Below are positions 8,670 to 17,300 of a stretch of DNA of 64,000 nt, piece by piece (positions within the stretch are counted from its first letter, which is position 1; each line of letters starts with the position of its first letter). This stretch comes from Vaginisenegalia massiliensis (GTDB lineage Bacteria > Bacillota > Bacilli > Lactobacillales > Aerococcaceae), in contig NZ_UWPC01000002.1 of assembly GCF_900604935.1 (NCBI RefSeq), positions 1-64,000 of the forward strand, given 5' to 3'. Below the pieces are notes generated by a model that saw nothing but the letters and a program-made list of their open reading frames with translations, did not search any database and was not told the origin of the DNA. A program made the position numbers and the translations under genes.

Positions 8670-10571
8670 CTATTTTAATTTGGGTGTGCTATAGCCAAGG
8701 AGTCTTAAGCCATTGAGGATGACCAGAATGGTAGATCCTTCGTGGCCAACTACACCAAGTGGAAGGTTAATCATTTTGAAGATGTTAGATAGGATGAGAA
8801 GGGCAATAACAGAAAGTGAGAAGATAATGTTTTGCTTAATAATTTGCGTCATTTTCTTTGATAAGCCAATAGCAAATGGTAATTGTCGTAAATCGTCCTG
8901 CATGAGGACAACGTCAGCGGTTTCCATAGCAATATCGGTTCCGCTCCCCATTGCAATACCCAAATTAGCAGTAGCTAAAGCAGGAGCATCGTTGATACCA
9001 TCCCCAACCATGGCTAGGCTTGGATAGGTTTCTTGAAGTTCTTTAATAATAGATGCTTTTTGATCAGGCATACAGTTTGCTCTAACTTGTTCTATACCTA
9101 ATTGACGAGCAATAAATTCGGCTGTTAATTGGTTATCACCGGTTAACATTATTGTGTGAATACCCATTTGATTTAAAATAGCAATCGTTTCTTTACTTTC
9201 AGGTTTAGCTTGATCTTGTAAAGCGTAAAAGGCTTTAAATTGATGATCTTGGCTAACAAAGATAACCGTATTACCTTGGGATTCTAATTCTTCAGCTTTT
9301 TCTATATCGGCTTGAGTCATGGTTGAATGAATCTCATTGGCTAAAGCAAAACTTTTCTTTCCAATTAACCAAGTTTGTCCTTGGTAAACGAGTTCAAAGC
9401 CTTGACCGGTGTGGTCTTCAACTGAGTCTAATTTAATAGGGGAATAATCAGTCAAATAGCGGAGTAAAGCGCCAGCAATTGGGTGAGTTGATAAGGATTC
9501 GCTTGTTTTAACTAATTGGTCAATTAATTCTTTCTGGCTCGGGTCATGATAATAAGCTTCAACAACCTCAGGAACCCCTTGGGTTAGGGTGCCTGTTTTA
9601 TCAAAGACAATAGCTTGTAGACGATTGGCCGTATCAATGGAGTCGCCACCTTTAAAGATCATACCTTTTTTGGCAGCACGACTAATCGCTGCTAAGGTGG
9701 CAGGTGTCGCACTCGCTACCAGAGCACAAGGGGAGGCCACTGTTAACAGAACCATACCTCGATAGAAGGCATCAGACCAAGACCAGGCAAAAGCATAATG
9801 AGTCAATAAAATAAAGACCGGCACGCCAATTAAGACACCTTTAACATAAGAATCTTCAATTTTCTCAATGAATGAAGCTGTTTTTGAGGGACTAGATTGG
9901 GCTTCTTCAACGAGCTTAATAATCTTCGCGAATAAAGTAGCATCGTTTTCAACCGTGACGGTCATGTCAAAACTGTTGCCTTGATTGATTGTTCCACCAA
10001 TGACGGCTTCGCCTGTTTTTTTATTAACAGGTAAAGGTTCGCCGGTAATAGCTGCTTCATTGATGAGAGCTTCAGGGCTGAGTAGTGATCCATCAATAGG
10101 AATTGCTTCCCCTTTACGAACTTGTAAACGATCGCCGATTTTTAATTCTTGGGTGGCAATTTCTTGGATTGTTCCATCCGCTTGGTAAACCCGAGCTAAA
10201 TCTGGGGTTAAATTCATGAGTTCGGCAATGGCATTTTTTGATTTTTCCATGGCCATCGTTTCTAGTGATTCAGATAAAGAAAAGATAAAGATAAGAAGAG
10301 CGCCTTCAAGCCAGTAGCCAATTAAGCAAGCCCCAATGGCAGCCAACAGCATTAAAATGTCGACACTTAAATGATGCTCATGGATGAGTTCTTGATAGCC
10401 ACTTTTTACTGAATGATAGCCACCTAGCGCGAAGGCGAGTATGAAGATGGCTGTTGAGATGCTTGTTTGGTGAATAGAGAGAAAATAAAAACCAATTAAA
10501 ATTAATAGACCACTAATAATGGTAAGAGTCATTTCGATATGGGTACGGATCCATTGGCTAATTGTAGGCAT
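8670..10571 (-). CDS. P1B-4 type heavy-metal ATPase (PfeT/ZosA/PmtA-like, probable Fe(II) or Zn exporter)
   Basis: A 633-residue P-type ATPase without an N-terminal metal-binding domain. Visible motifs are GEAIPIDG and TGEPLPV (actuator), SPCALV in the metal-site helix, DKTGTLT (phosphorylation Asp near 321), STHPIA (the His-Pro motif) and GDGINDAPAL. The last membrane region carries GHEGST, the HEGGT-like signature of the P1B-4 group. PerR-regulated iron efflux pumps such as PfeT and PmtA belong to that group. The start at 10571 has AAAGGAGG upstream; a longer frame to 10625 runs through a hairpin and is rejected. Two PerR/Fur-like boxes lie upstream (10648-10662 and 10757-10771), so peroxide- or metal-responsive control is likely. 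The metal cannot be read from sequence alone. Confidence 0.88.
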   Translation of the reverse strand: MPTISQWIRTHIEMTLTIISGLLILIGFYFLSIHQTSISTAIFILAFALGGYHSVKSGYQELIHEHHLSVDILMLLAAIGACLIGYWLEGALLIFIFSLSESLETMAMEKSKNAIAELMNLTPDLARVYQADGTIQEIATQELKIGDRLQVRKGEAIPIDGSLLSPEALINEAAITGEPLPVNKKTGEAVIGGTINQGNSFDMTVTVENDATLFAKIIKLVEEAQSSPSKTASFIEKIEDSYVKGVLIGVPVFILLTHYAFAWSWSDAFYRGMVLLTVASPCALVASATPATLAAISRAAKKGMIFKGGDSIDTANRLQAIVFDKTGTLTQGVPEVVEAYYHDPSQKELIDQLVKTSESLSTHPIAGALLRYLTDYSPIKLDSVEDHTGQGFELVYQGQTWLIGKKSFALANEIHSTMTQADIEKAEELESQGNTVIFVSQDHQFKAFYALQDQAKPESKETIAILNQMGIHTIMLTGDNQLTAEFIARQLGIEQVRANCMPDQKASIIKELQETYPSLAMVGDGINDAPALATANLGIAMGSGTDIAMETADVVLMQDDLRQLPFAIGLSKKMTQIIKQNIIFSLSVIALLILSNIFKMINLPLGVVGHEGSTILVILNGLRLLGYSTPKLK

Positions 10572-10589
10572 GGGCTTCCTCCTTTTAAT

Positions 10590-10649
10590 AAATAAAAAAT
10601 AACTTGCTAACTCCATTTTACGCAAAGGAAATAGAATAGCAAGTTATTT
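10590..10649 (-). promoter_or_regulatory. Terminator-like hairpin in the 5' leader of the metal ATPase
   Basis: A perfect 13-bp inverted repeat (10597-10609 with 10637-10649, 27-base loop) is followed on the minus strand by a T-rich run, and the ATPase ribosome binding site comes directly after. It has the shape of an attenuator or of a stop for an upstream transcript. The loop is longer than in ordinary terminators. Confidence 0.5.
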
Positions 10650-10662
10650 AGAATTATTCTTA
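10648..10662. promoter_or_regulatory. PerR/Fur-family box candidate, promoter-proximal
   Basis: TTAGAATTATTCTTA is a 7-1-7 inverted repeat with six of seven half-site pairs. It is close to the streptococcal PerR form TTAGAAT-N-ATTCTAA. It lies 77 bases upstream of the ATPase start and touches the arm of the leader hairpin. Confidence 0.6.
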
Positions 10663-10756
10663 ATAAGAGTAAGCGTTACTAAAAAGAGATTGGGCCTATA
10701 TTGTCAACGTTATTGGTATTATAAATCCATTTTGGTAATAAAAATTTAACATTTAT

Positions 10757-10771
10757 TTAGAATGATTCTAT
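10757..10771. promoter_or_regulatory. PerR/Fur-family box candidate, distal, over the uppP stop
   Basis: TTAGAATGATTCTAT is a second 7-1-7 inverted repeat, six of seven pairs, about 109 bases from the first. It overlaps the uppP stop codon (10768-10770), upstream of the ATPase gene on the same strand. Two similar boxes in one short gap argue against chance. Confidence 0.6.
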
Positions 10772-11598
10772 TTAACAACCAGGAAGTAAAGTAAGACTAA
10801 AGCACCTAAGGCAATACGGTAATAGCCAAAGGCTTTAAAATCATGCCGTTTTAAGTAAGATAACAAGAATTTAATAGCAATGATAGAGACTATGAAGGCA
10901 ACGCCCATACCAGTCGCTAAATAGATGGCTTCAGCGGAAGTAAAATGGAAACCAAAGTCTAAGAGTTTCTTGAAGCTTGCTCCAAACATTATAGGAATAC
11001 TCATAAAGAAAGAGAATTCGGTAGCGATATAACGGCTTGTACCAAGTAATAAGGCTCCTAAAATAGTTGAACCTGAACGAGAGGTTCCAGGGACTAGAGC
11101 TAAGGTTTGGAATAGACCAATCATAAAGGCATCACGATAAGTTAAAGCTTCAAACGTGTGAATCTTGTGTGAGTGTTTGCCTTCATTTTTATCTTCAATC
11201 CAAATAAAAGCTAGACCGTAGAAAATGAGCGCAATCGCAATAACAGTGGGATTGTAGAAGTATTTATCCATGATATCATTTAAGGCTGCTCCAAAAAGAA
11301 CAGCAGGAATGCTAGCAACGATGACTTTTGACCAAAGGAGCCAAGTTGCTTTTTTTTCGCTAGATGACTTAGAAGGACTTAAGGGATTCAACTTATTAAA
11401 ATAAAGTAAGCAGACAGCTAAAATAGCTCCTAACTGAATGACAACAATAAACATATTTTTGAATTCAGGTGTGACATTCATCGGTAATAGTTCATCTAAT
11501 AGGAGCATATGGCCCGTAGAGCTGATCGGTAACCACTCTGTAATACCTTCAACGATCCCTTGTAAAATAACTTTTAACAATTCTAGTAAATCAAACAT
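10768..11598 (-). CDS. uppP: Undecaprenyl-diphosphatase UppP (BacA)
   Basis: Membrane enzyme that dephosphorylates undecaprenyl diphosphate to recycle the lipid carrier for peptidoglycan and other wall polymers; it gives bacitracin tolerance. The 276-residue protein has the family motifs [15 protein letters not shown] near residue 17 and PGTSRSGST near residue 170, and about eight membrane helices. The minus-strand start follows GAGG. It is upstream of the metal ATPase on the same strand, with 196 bases between them that hold two PerR-like boxes, so the two are probably separate units. Confidence 0.96.
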   Translation of the reverse strand: MFDLLELLKVILQGIVEGITEWLPISSTGHMLLLDELLPMNVTPEFKNMFIVVIQLGAILAVCLLYFNKLNPLSPSKSSSEKKATWLLWSKVIVASIPAVLFGAALNDIMDKYFYNPTVIAIALIFYGLAFIWIEDKNEGKHSHKIHTFEALTYRDAFMIGLFQTLALVPGTSRSGSTILGALLLGTSRYIATEFSFFMSIPIMFGASFKKLLDFGFHFTSAEAIYLATGMGVAFIVSIIAIKFLLSYLKRHDFKAFGYYRIALGALVLLYFLVVK

Positions 11599-11758
11599 AT
11601 ATTAACCTCAATTTCTACACAATTAATTAAAGTAGGCAGCTACTTTGAATCTATTATACACTACTTTTTGATAGATTGCTTGTCGGCATTTGATTGTCCA
11701 TCTATTTATTAATATGGTATGATTAAAGAGCGAAAAATAAAAAATAGAGGTGGACCCT

Positions 11759-12262
11759 ATGTTTAATTTTTTTAAGAAGAAAGAAGCCACTGAGATTAAA
11801 CCGAGCCAGGTTACTCTTTATGCGGTAGCAGATGGGCAAATTATTAATATTGAAGAAGTCAACGATTTAGTGTTTGCTCAAAAAATGATGGGTGATGGGT
11901 ATGCTATTATTCCAGACAATGGATCAATTTCAGCGCCAGTTTCTGGTCAAGTAACAAACATTTTCCCTACTAAACATGCTGTTGGTTTTAAAGCAGGTGA
12001 ATTAGAAGTATTGCTCCATATGGGAATTGATACAGTATCATTAAATGGCGAACCATTTACTAGTTTAGTTGACGAAGGACAAACTGTTCAAGCTGATACA
12101 CAAGTCTCACAAGTAGATTTAGATCAGTTAGCAGCCCAAGAAAAAGATTCGGCTATGATTGTTATTTTTACGAATGGTAATGAAGTGGTAGAATCGATGA
12201 ACATCACGGCTAGCGGAAATGTAACTAAGGGACAAGAAATCGGGACAATCGTCTTAAAATAA
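11759..12262 (+). CDS. PTS glucose-type EIIA domain protein (EIIA-Glc)
   Basis: A free-standing 167-residue EIIA-Glc. It has the core beta-sandwich with DGQIINIEEVND, the regulatory region FAQKMMGDGYAI, and two active-site histidines in TKHAVGF and LLHMGIDTVSL (near 72 and 86). It takes phosphate from HPr and passes it to EIIB domains of glucose-type permeases encoded elsewhere. The ATG at 11759 follows GAGG at eight bases; a GTG at 11750 overlaps that site and is unlikely. It is a single-gene unit closed by a strong terminator. Confidence 0.92.
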   Translation: MFNFFKKKEATEIKPSQVTLYAVADGQIINIEEVNDLVFAQKMMGDGYAIIPDNGSISAPVSGQVTNIFPTKHAVGFKAGELEVLLHMGIDTVSLNGEPFTSLVDEGQTVQADTQVSQVDLDQLAAQEKDSAMIVIFTNGNEVVESMNITASGNVTKGQEIGTIVLK

Positions 12263-12281
12263 AAAATAGTCTAATTTTTTG

Positions 12282-12317
12282 AGCTATTAACCTTCTTGGT
12301 TAATAGCTTTTTAATTT
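12282..12317 (+). terminator. Terminator after the EIIA gene
   Basis: AGCTATTAACC (12282-12292) pairs perfectly with 12298-12308, with a 5-base loop, followed by a T-rich run. Confidence 0.85.
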
Positions 12318-12466
12318 TAAACACTTGTTGGTGAGTTTTTCAAGGAATATTAGGCCAAAAAAATAAGGGATTTTGTTTCTAAGAAGAGTTTAACTATGGT
12401 AGTATATTGTTAAATTATTTATTTAAAGTTAAATAATGAAAACTCTATATGAAAGGAATTGTTGTT

Positions 12467-13153
12467 ATGGAATGGATAAAATTAATCGGAATTTTGATTA
12501 TCGTATTAGGTTTTGTTCTTAAATTCGATACTTTGGCAACGGTTATTCTAGCGGGATTAGCCACGGCGTTAGTATCAGGTTTATCAATCAATGATTTTTT
12601 AACTACGTTAGGAGAAGCTTATAGTAATCAGCGTTTGGTTTCGCTCTTTTTCTTAGCATTGCCCATGATTGGCTTAGCCGAATCATATGGCTTGAAACAA
12701 GAAGCTATAAGATTAATTGGCAAACTTAAAGGGCTCACAACGGGTTGGTTATACTCACTTTATATGCTAATAAGATTAGTGGCGGGTCTATTTTCAATTC
12801 GTTTGGGAGGACATCCCCAATTTGTCCGCCCGTTAATCTATCCAATGGGTGAAGCGGCTGCTAAGTTGACGAAATCTAATGGTTTAAGCGACGAGGAGGT
12901 CGAAGTCATTAAGGCTCGAGCAGCGGCAAATGAAAACTTCGGTAATTTCTTTGGTCAAAATACCTTCCTTGGATCAGCGGGTGTACTTTTAATAGTAGGT
13001 ACTCTAACGGAGTTAGGTTTCAAAGGAACACCAGCCCAAATCGCACAGGCTTCGATGCCGGTTGCCGTTATATCTTTGATTGTGGTGGTTATTTATAATC
13101 TAACGCTGGATGTCAAATTAAAGCATCAGGCTAAAAAGGAGGATAAACGATGA
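12467..13153 (+). CDS. DUF969 family membrane protein, putative transporter subunit
   Basis: A 228-residue hydrophobic protein with about five or six membrane helices. Conserved features are the FFLALPMIGLAESYGLK segment, RLGGHPQFVRPLIYPM and an ANENFGNFFGQNTF segment typical of DUF969. The ATG at 12467 follows GAAAGGA; an in-frame ATG at 12449 precedes that site and is rejected. It overlaps the DUF979 gene by four bases. DUF969, DUF979 and pyroglutamyl peptidase genes recur together in Firmicutes, which suggests a two-part permease for a pyroglutamyl compound. No transport activity can be read from sequence. Confidence 0.85.
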   Translation: MEWIKLIGILIIVLGFVLKFDTLATVILAGLATALVSGLSINDFLTTLGEAYSNQRLVSLFFLALPMIGLAESYGLKQEAIRLIGKLKGLTTGWLYSLYMLIRLVAGLFSIRLGGHPQFVRPLIYPMGEAAAKLTKSNGLSDEEVEVIKARAAANENFGNFFGQNTFLGSAGVLLIVGTLTELGFKGTPAQIAQASMPVAVISLIVVVIYNLTLDVKLKHQAKKEDKR

Positions 13154-14142
13154 ACACAATTTTATATTCTATGGTAATGGGATCGTTAGGACAAAATTTA
13201 AGCCAATTAAATTCACAGTTAGAGCCTTTTGTGCCATCTATTTTGGAAGTAATTTATTGGGTAATCGGTTTGCAACTTCTTCATGTAGCATGGTGCACCT
13301 ATCAAGATCAAACTAACGACCGACGAATTGGAACAGCTTTATTTTGGTTTTTAAGTGGACTTACCTTTATTGGGGGTTCTTATCTTCCAGCAAACGTAAC
13401 AGGTATGATCATCTGCGTAATTGGTTTATTAACCCTATTTAAACAGGTAAAAATTGGGCAGTTGCCGCAAGTTGATCAAGCTAAAGCAGAACAAAGAGCT
13501 CGTCAAATTGGACCTAAAATTTTTGTTCCCGTGTTAACATTAGGAATTGTTGCTATGATTGTTGGCCTAGCTTTATCTAGTTTTAGTGTTGTATCGGTCG
13601 GTTTAGGCGCTTTGGTCGGCAGTCTTCTAATTCTGATAATGACGAAAGCTAAAGGTTCTGAATTTCTTGATGAAAATAATCGGATGGTGCAACAAGTATC
13701 GACAACCGGCATCTTACCTCAACTATTAGCAGCGTTGGGAGCGGTATTTACAGCTGCGGGTGTAGGTGAAGTTATTGCTGATTTAATTGGCGGTGTTGTT
13801 CCTGCAGACAGTCGTTTCTTCGGTGTCTTAGCCTATGTTTTAGGTATGGTTATATTCACAATGATAATGGGGAATGCTTTTGCAGCTTTCACCGTGATTA
13901 CAGCGGGTATCGGCGTGCCGTTTGTTTTTGCTCTAGGCGGTAATCCATTTGTTGCTGGAGCAATTGCAATGACAGCAGGTTTTTGTGGAACTTTGTTAAC
14001 GCCGATGGCGGGGAATTTTAACGCCTTACCGGCTGCTCTTTTAGAGATGAAGAGTGAATATAGGGTTATTCGTGACCAAGCTCCGGTTGCCATTGTAATG
14101 ATTGTGGTCCATGTTGCTTTGATGTATTTCTTGGCATTTTAA
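13150..14142 (+). CDS. DUF979 family membrane protein, putative transporter subunit
   Basis: A 330-residue protein with about nine or ten membrane helices. The C-terminal half resembles ion-transporter-superfamily permeases, with GNAFAAFTVITAGIGVP and MTAGFCGTLLTPMAGNFN. The ATG overlaps the DUF969 stop (ATGA), so the two are translationally coupled and probably form one complex. pcp follows 18 bases later. The substrate is unknown; 5-oxoproline or pyroglutamyl peptides are an inference from the pcp linkage. Confidence 0.85.
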   Translation: MNTILYSMVMGSLGQNLSQLNSQLEPFVPSILEVIYWVIGLQLLHVAWCTYQDQTNDRRIGTALFWFLSGLTFIGGSYLPANVTGMIICVIGLLTLFKQVKIGQLPQVDQAKAEQRARQIGPKIFVPVLTLGIVAMIVGLALSSFSVVSVGLGALVGSLLILIMTKAKGSEFLDENNRMVQQVSTTGILPQLLAALGAVFTAAGVGEVIADLIGGVVPADSRFFGVLAYVLGMVIFTMIMGNAFAAFTVITAGIGVPFVFALGGNPFVAGAIAMTAGFCGTLLTPMAGNFNALPAALLEMKSEYRVIRDQAPVAIVMIVVHVALMYFLAF

Positions 14143-14160
14143 TCAATAGGAGGAATTAAC

Positions 14161-14808
14161 ATGAAAATTTTAGTTACTGGTTTTGACCCATTTGGCGGTG
14201 AAGCGATCAATCCAGCCATTGAAGCTGTTAAACAATTACCAAATACAATTAAAGGCGCTGAAATTATCAAGTTAGAAATACCAACTGTTTTTCATCAATC
14301 GGCTCGTGTTATGCGCGAAAAAGCCTTGGAAGTTAGACCTGATGTCATTTTGAATATTGGTCAAGCCGGAGGCAGAGCCGAATTAACTCCAGAACGAGTA
14401 GCTATTAATCAGGATGACGCACGTATCCCTGATAATGAAGGGAATCAACCGATTGATGTGGCCATTCAGGCAGATGGAGAATCCGCATATTTTTCGACAT
14501 TACCTATTAAAGCTATGGTAGAAGCCATTCGCCAAGCAGGTTTGCCAGCAGCCGTGTCGAATTCAGCCGGAACCTTTGTTTGCAATCATATTATGTACCA
14601 AAGCTTATATTTAGCTGCAACAGAGTTAGAAGGGACAAAAGCAGGTTTCATGCATATCCCATACATGACTCAGCAAGTTGTAGATAAAGCAAATCAACCT
14701 TCAATGTCGTTGGATGATATTGTCCGCGGTATTGAAGTAGCTATTGAAGCCATTGTGGAATACCACGATCAAGAGGACTTAAAAGTTATTGGTGGAACCA
14801 CTCATTAA
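14161..14808 (+). CDS. pcp: Pyrrolidone-carboxylate (pyroglutamyl) peptidase
   Basis: Cysteine peptidase (family C15) that removes N-terminal pyroglutamate from peptides. The 215-residue protein has the opening [14 protein letters not shown]. The catalytic Glu lies in [16 protein letters not shown], the Cys in [13 protein letters not shown] and the His in [10 protein letters not shown] clear AGGAGG precedes the ATG. As the third gene of the DUF969-DUF979-pcp operon, it would act on material imported by the two membrane proteins. Confidence 0.95.
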   Translation: MKILVTGFDPFGGEAINPAIEAVKQLPNTIKGAEIIKLEIPTVFHQSARVMREKALEVRPDVILNIGQAGGRAELTPERVAINQDDARIPDNEGNQPIDVAIQADGESAYFSTLPIKAMVEAIRQAGLPAAVSNSAGTFVCNHIMYQSLYLAATELEGTKAGFMHIPYMTQQVVDKANQPSMSLDDIVRGIEVAIEAIVEYHDQEDLKVIGGTTH

Positions 14809-14822
14809 ACTATTGTTGATAA

Positions 14823-14866
14823 AAAAGCTCTATCAAGCTGCCTTAAGGTAGCCTGATAGAGCTTTT
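14823..14866. terminator. Bidirectional terminator between pcp and the lactonase gene
   Basis: A 13-bp perfect stem (14823-14835 with 14854-14866) has A residues on one side and T on the other, with an additional imperfect inner stem. It lies between two convergent genes. Confidence 0.85.
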
Positions 14867-14879
14867 AAATTATGAGGCA

Positions 14880-15905
14880 TTACACTGGAAGAATGCATAC
14901 ACATTCAGGTGCTTTTGTATCATTTTGAATAAATTTTAGCAAGCCGGTCTCAGGATTTCGTTCAAATATTGATATGAAGTCGCTGTCTTGATGCGGAACT
15001 AAAACAAATGAGTCGCTAGCATCGAGACAGAAATCCCGAGGGATTTGTCCCATCGTTTCAATACATTGAATGAAGTTTAATTGACCGTTCTCTTGGTTTA
15101 TTTCAAAAACAGAAAGTGAATTATGGAAGCGAGTGGATACATAAAGGAATCGTCCATCCTGACTCGTACGGATTGCAGAACCAGCGCTTGCTTGGACTTG
15201 ATCACTTGGGATATTTAGAATAGTTTGTTCGATGGTTAGGCGTCCTTGTTTATCCGGTTTGAGTAGGCTCGTTGTATTCCCTAGTTCGCCGATTGCATAA
15301 TAATATTTTTTGTGAGGATGTTTGACTAAATGACGGGGACCAGTACCTGCTGGGAATTTCAGTTGATCTCTTAGGCTTAATTCACCTTCAGCATTGACTT
15401 GGTAAGTTAATACATGGTCCGTACCCAAGTCACAAACGTAGAGCAAGGATTCATCGTCGCTCAAACAAGTGTAGTGCACATGTGGACTTTTTTGATTAGG
15501 ATGGATACTAGAGCCATGATGTTGAATAGTCGTAAGTTCGGTCAGTTTGTTGTCTTCTTTGAGTTGGTAGCATTGAATTTGGCCCAAATGATAGTTTGAT
15601 ACATAGATGGTGCGACTGAGGGATCGGTATGAAAGATGGCAACCAGGAATGGTGCTATTTAGCAGACGATCGATTTCATGCCAATGTCCGTCTTTTTTTT
15701 CAAAAGCGACAATACCGCTATTTTCATCCCCTTTGTGGATAGCAAACAGATAACGTTTATCTGATGACAGGGTCATGAAAGTCGATTGTTTAAGAGGGCT
15801 AATCAAGTGTTTGCTACCAAATTTAGCTTTGCTCTCATCAAATTCAATCTCATAAAGGCCATCATTTAGGCGTTTGGTATAGCCGCCAAGAATAAAGTTT
15901 TGCAT
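14880..15905 (-). CDS. Lactonase family beta-propeller protein (6-phosphogluconolactonase-like)
   Basis: A 341-residue protein of the YbhE/Pgl seven-bladed beta-propeller family. Blade motifs include LGGYTKRLNDGLYEIEF at the start, PHVHYTCLSDDESLLYVCDL, GTGPRHLVKHP and SAIRTSQDGRFLYVSTRFHN. Characterised members hydrolyse 6-phosphogluconolactone in the pentose phosphate pathway, but many relatives have unproven substrates. No signal peptide, so cytoplasmic. The start has AAGGAG upstream on the minus strand at a rather long distance. It is a single-gene unit. Confidence 0.85.
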   Translation of the reverse strand: MQNFILGGYTKRLNDGLYEIEFDESKAKFGSKHLISPLKQSTFMTLSSDKRYLFAIHKGDENSGIVAFEKKDGHWHEIDRLLNSTIPGCHLSYRSLSRTIYVSNYHLGQIQCYQLKEDNKLTELTTIQHHGSSIHPNQKSPHVHYTCLSDDESLLYVCDLGTDHVLTYQVNAEGELSLRDQLKFPAGTGPRHLVKHPHKKYYYAIGELGNTTSLLKPDKQGRLTIEQTILNIPSDQVQASAGSAIRTSQDGRFLYVSTRFHNSLSVFEINQENGQLNFIQCIETMGQIPRDFCLDASDSFVLVPHQDSDFISIFERNPETGLLKFIQNDTKAPECVCILPV

Positions 15906-16043
15906 AGGTATACTCGCTCCTTTTTATTTCAGATTAATTATAACAAATATTGAGGATGAAGTGAGAAAACAATACCAAAAGCTTCATTTATTTTTTATAA
16001 ATGTATGCTAAAATAGAGTGACTAAGTATGCGAGGTGATTAGG

Positions 16044-17300
16044 ATGGATCCGAATAAGAAACCAATACCGACCCGACAAAGTTGGTTCCAATCCTTATTT
16101 TTAAATAACCAAGTAGTGGTTTCCTTATTAATTGTGTTATTAATTCTAGTAAATTTATTTATTTTCACTAAACTGACCTATTTATTTTCTCCAGTGGGAC
16201 AGTTTATTAATTTAATGGCCTTTCCAATCATTACATCTGGAATTCTTTATTATTTGTTTGTTCCCTTGGTCGATCACTTTGAACGGGAAGGCATCAGCCG
16301 GCCATGGACTATTTTGGCCATCTTCATTATTTTGATTCTGTTGATTACCTGGGGACTTTTATCCTTGTATCCTGTTTTGCAGAAGCAAACAGCTAGTTTT
16401 ATTTTGAATTTACCTTCGTATTACGAAATAATGGTCAAATCCATTACAAAGAATCCTTATATTGCGGATAATCCTAAATTAATGGCTAGTATCAAACCAA
16501 TTATTGAAAATTTTGATTTTAATAGTTTAACCCAGCGGGTGAATGACCTTGTAACCTCTACCTTTGGTGGTTTGGGTTCTTTCGTTGGTACAATTACACA
16601 AGTACTAACAGGTTTATTTACCATTCCAATTATTTTATATTATTTACTTCTAAATAGTAATAAAATCCCTGATGCGATTTTGTACCATGTACCGACTAAA
16701 TATCGGCCTGTAACTAAGCGAATGATGTATCGTGGTAATTATCAAATTTCGCAATATATTCGGGGGCAAATTTTAGTTGGAATTTGTGTTGGCATGATCT
16801 TTGCCATTGAATATTCGGTGATTGATCTAGATTATGCTACGACTCTGGCCGTAATGGCAGGTTTGTTGAATGTCATTCCTTATGTGGGGTCGTTTGTTGC
16901 CTTTATTCCGGCCTTAATTATAGCGCTACTAACCTCTCCAGCGATGGTTGTAAAAGTCCTTATTGCCTTAATGATTGAACAAACCTTAGAAGGGCGTATC
17001 ATTGCACCCCAAGTATTAGGAAATAATATGAAGATTCATCCAGTGACAATCTTATTAGTGCTCCTTACAGCGGGGAAATTATTTGGCTTAATGGGAGTTA
17101 TCCTAGGTGTACCAGGATATGCAATCATTAAAGTAATTGTTACCGAGTTTTATTCATGGTATCGTGAAAATTCGGATTTATATGATAGCGAAGAAACGTC
17201 ACCTGTCATTCTGTCACCTAAAGTGACCCTAGATCCTCAACTAACTATCGAGGAAACCAAACATGACTCGCAAAACTCTGGAAAGTTGGATAATAAATGA
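16044..17300 (+). CDS. AI-2E family transporter (YueF/TqsA-like permease)
   Basis: A 418-residue membrane protein with about eight helices. The conserved C-terminal half contains ILVGICVGMIF, GLLNVIPYVGSFVAFIPA and the EQTLEGRIIAPQVLGNNMKIHP signature region of the AI-2E (PF01594) family. The ATG at 16044 has GAGG at eight bases; a GTG at 16035 overlaps it. Despite the family name, members include sodium/proton antiporters and uncharacterised exporters, so AI-2 transport should not be assumed. It overlaps the downstream lipoprotein gene by four bases, which suggests a shared envelope function. Confidence 0.88.
   Translation: MDPNKKPIPTRQSWFQSLFLNNQVVVSLLIVLLILVNLFIFTKLTYLFSPVGQFINLMAFPIITSGILYYLFVPLVDHFEREGISRPWTILAIFIILILLITWGLLSLYPVLQKQTASFILNLPSYYEIMVKSITKNPYIADNPKLMASIKPIIENFDFNSLTQRVNDLVTSTFGGLGSFVGTITQVLTGLFTIPIILYYLLLNSNKIPDAILYHVPTKYRPVTKRMMYRGNYQISQYIRGQILVGICVGMIFAIEYSVIDLDYATTLAVMAGLLNVIPYVGSFVAFIPALIIALLTSPAMVVKVLIALMIEQTLEGRIIAPQVLGNNMKIHPVTILLVLLTAGKLFGLMGVILGVPGYAIIKVIVTEFYSWYRENSDLYDSEETSPVILSPKVTLDPQLTIEETKHDSQNSGKLDNK

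Noticed and set aside
10572-10625. N-terminal extension of the metal ATPase to an upstream ATG
   Set aside because: The extension runs through the leader hairpin and the ribosome binding site; AAAGGAGG clearly serves the ATG at 10571.
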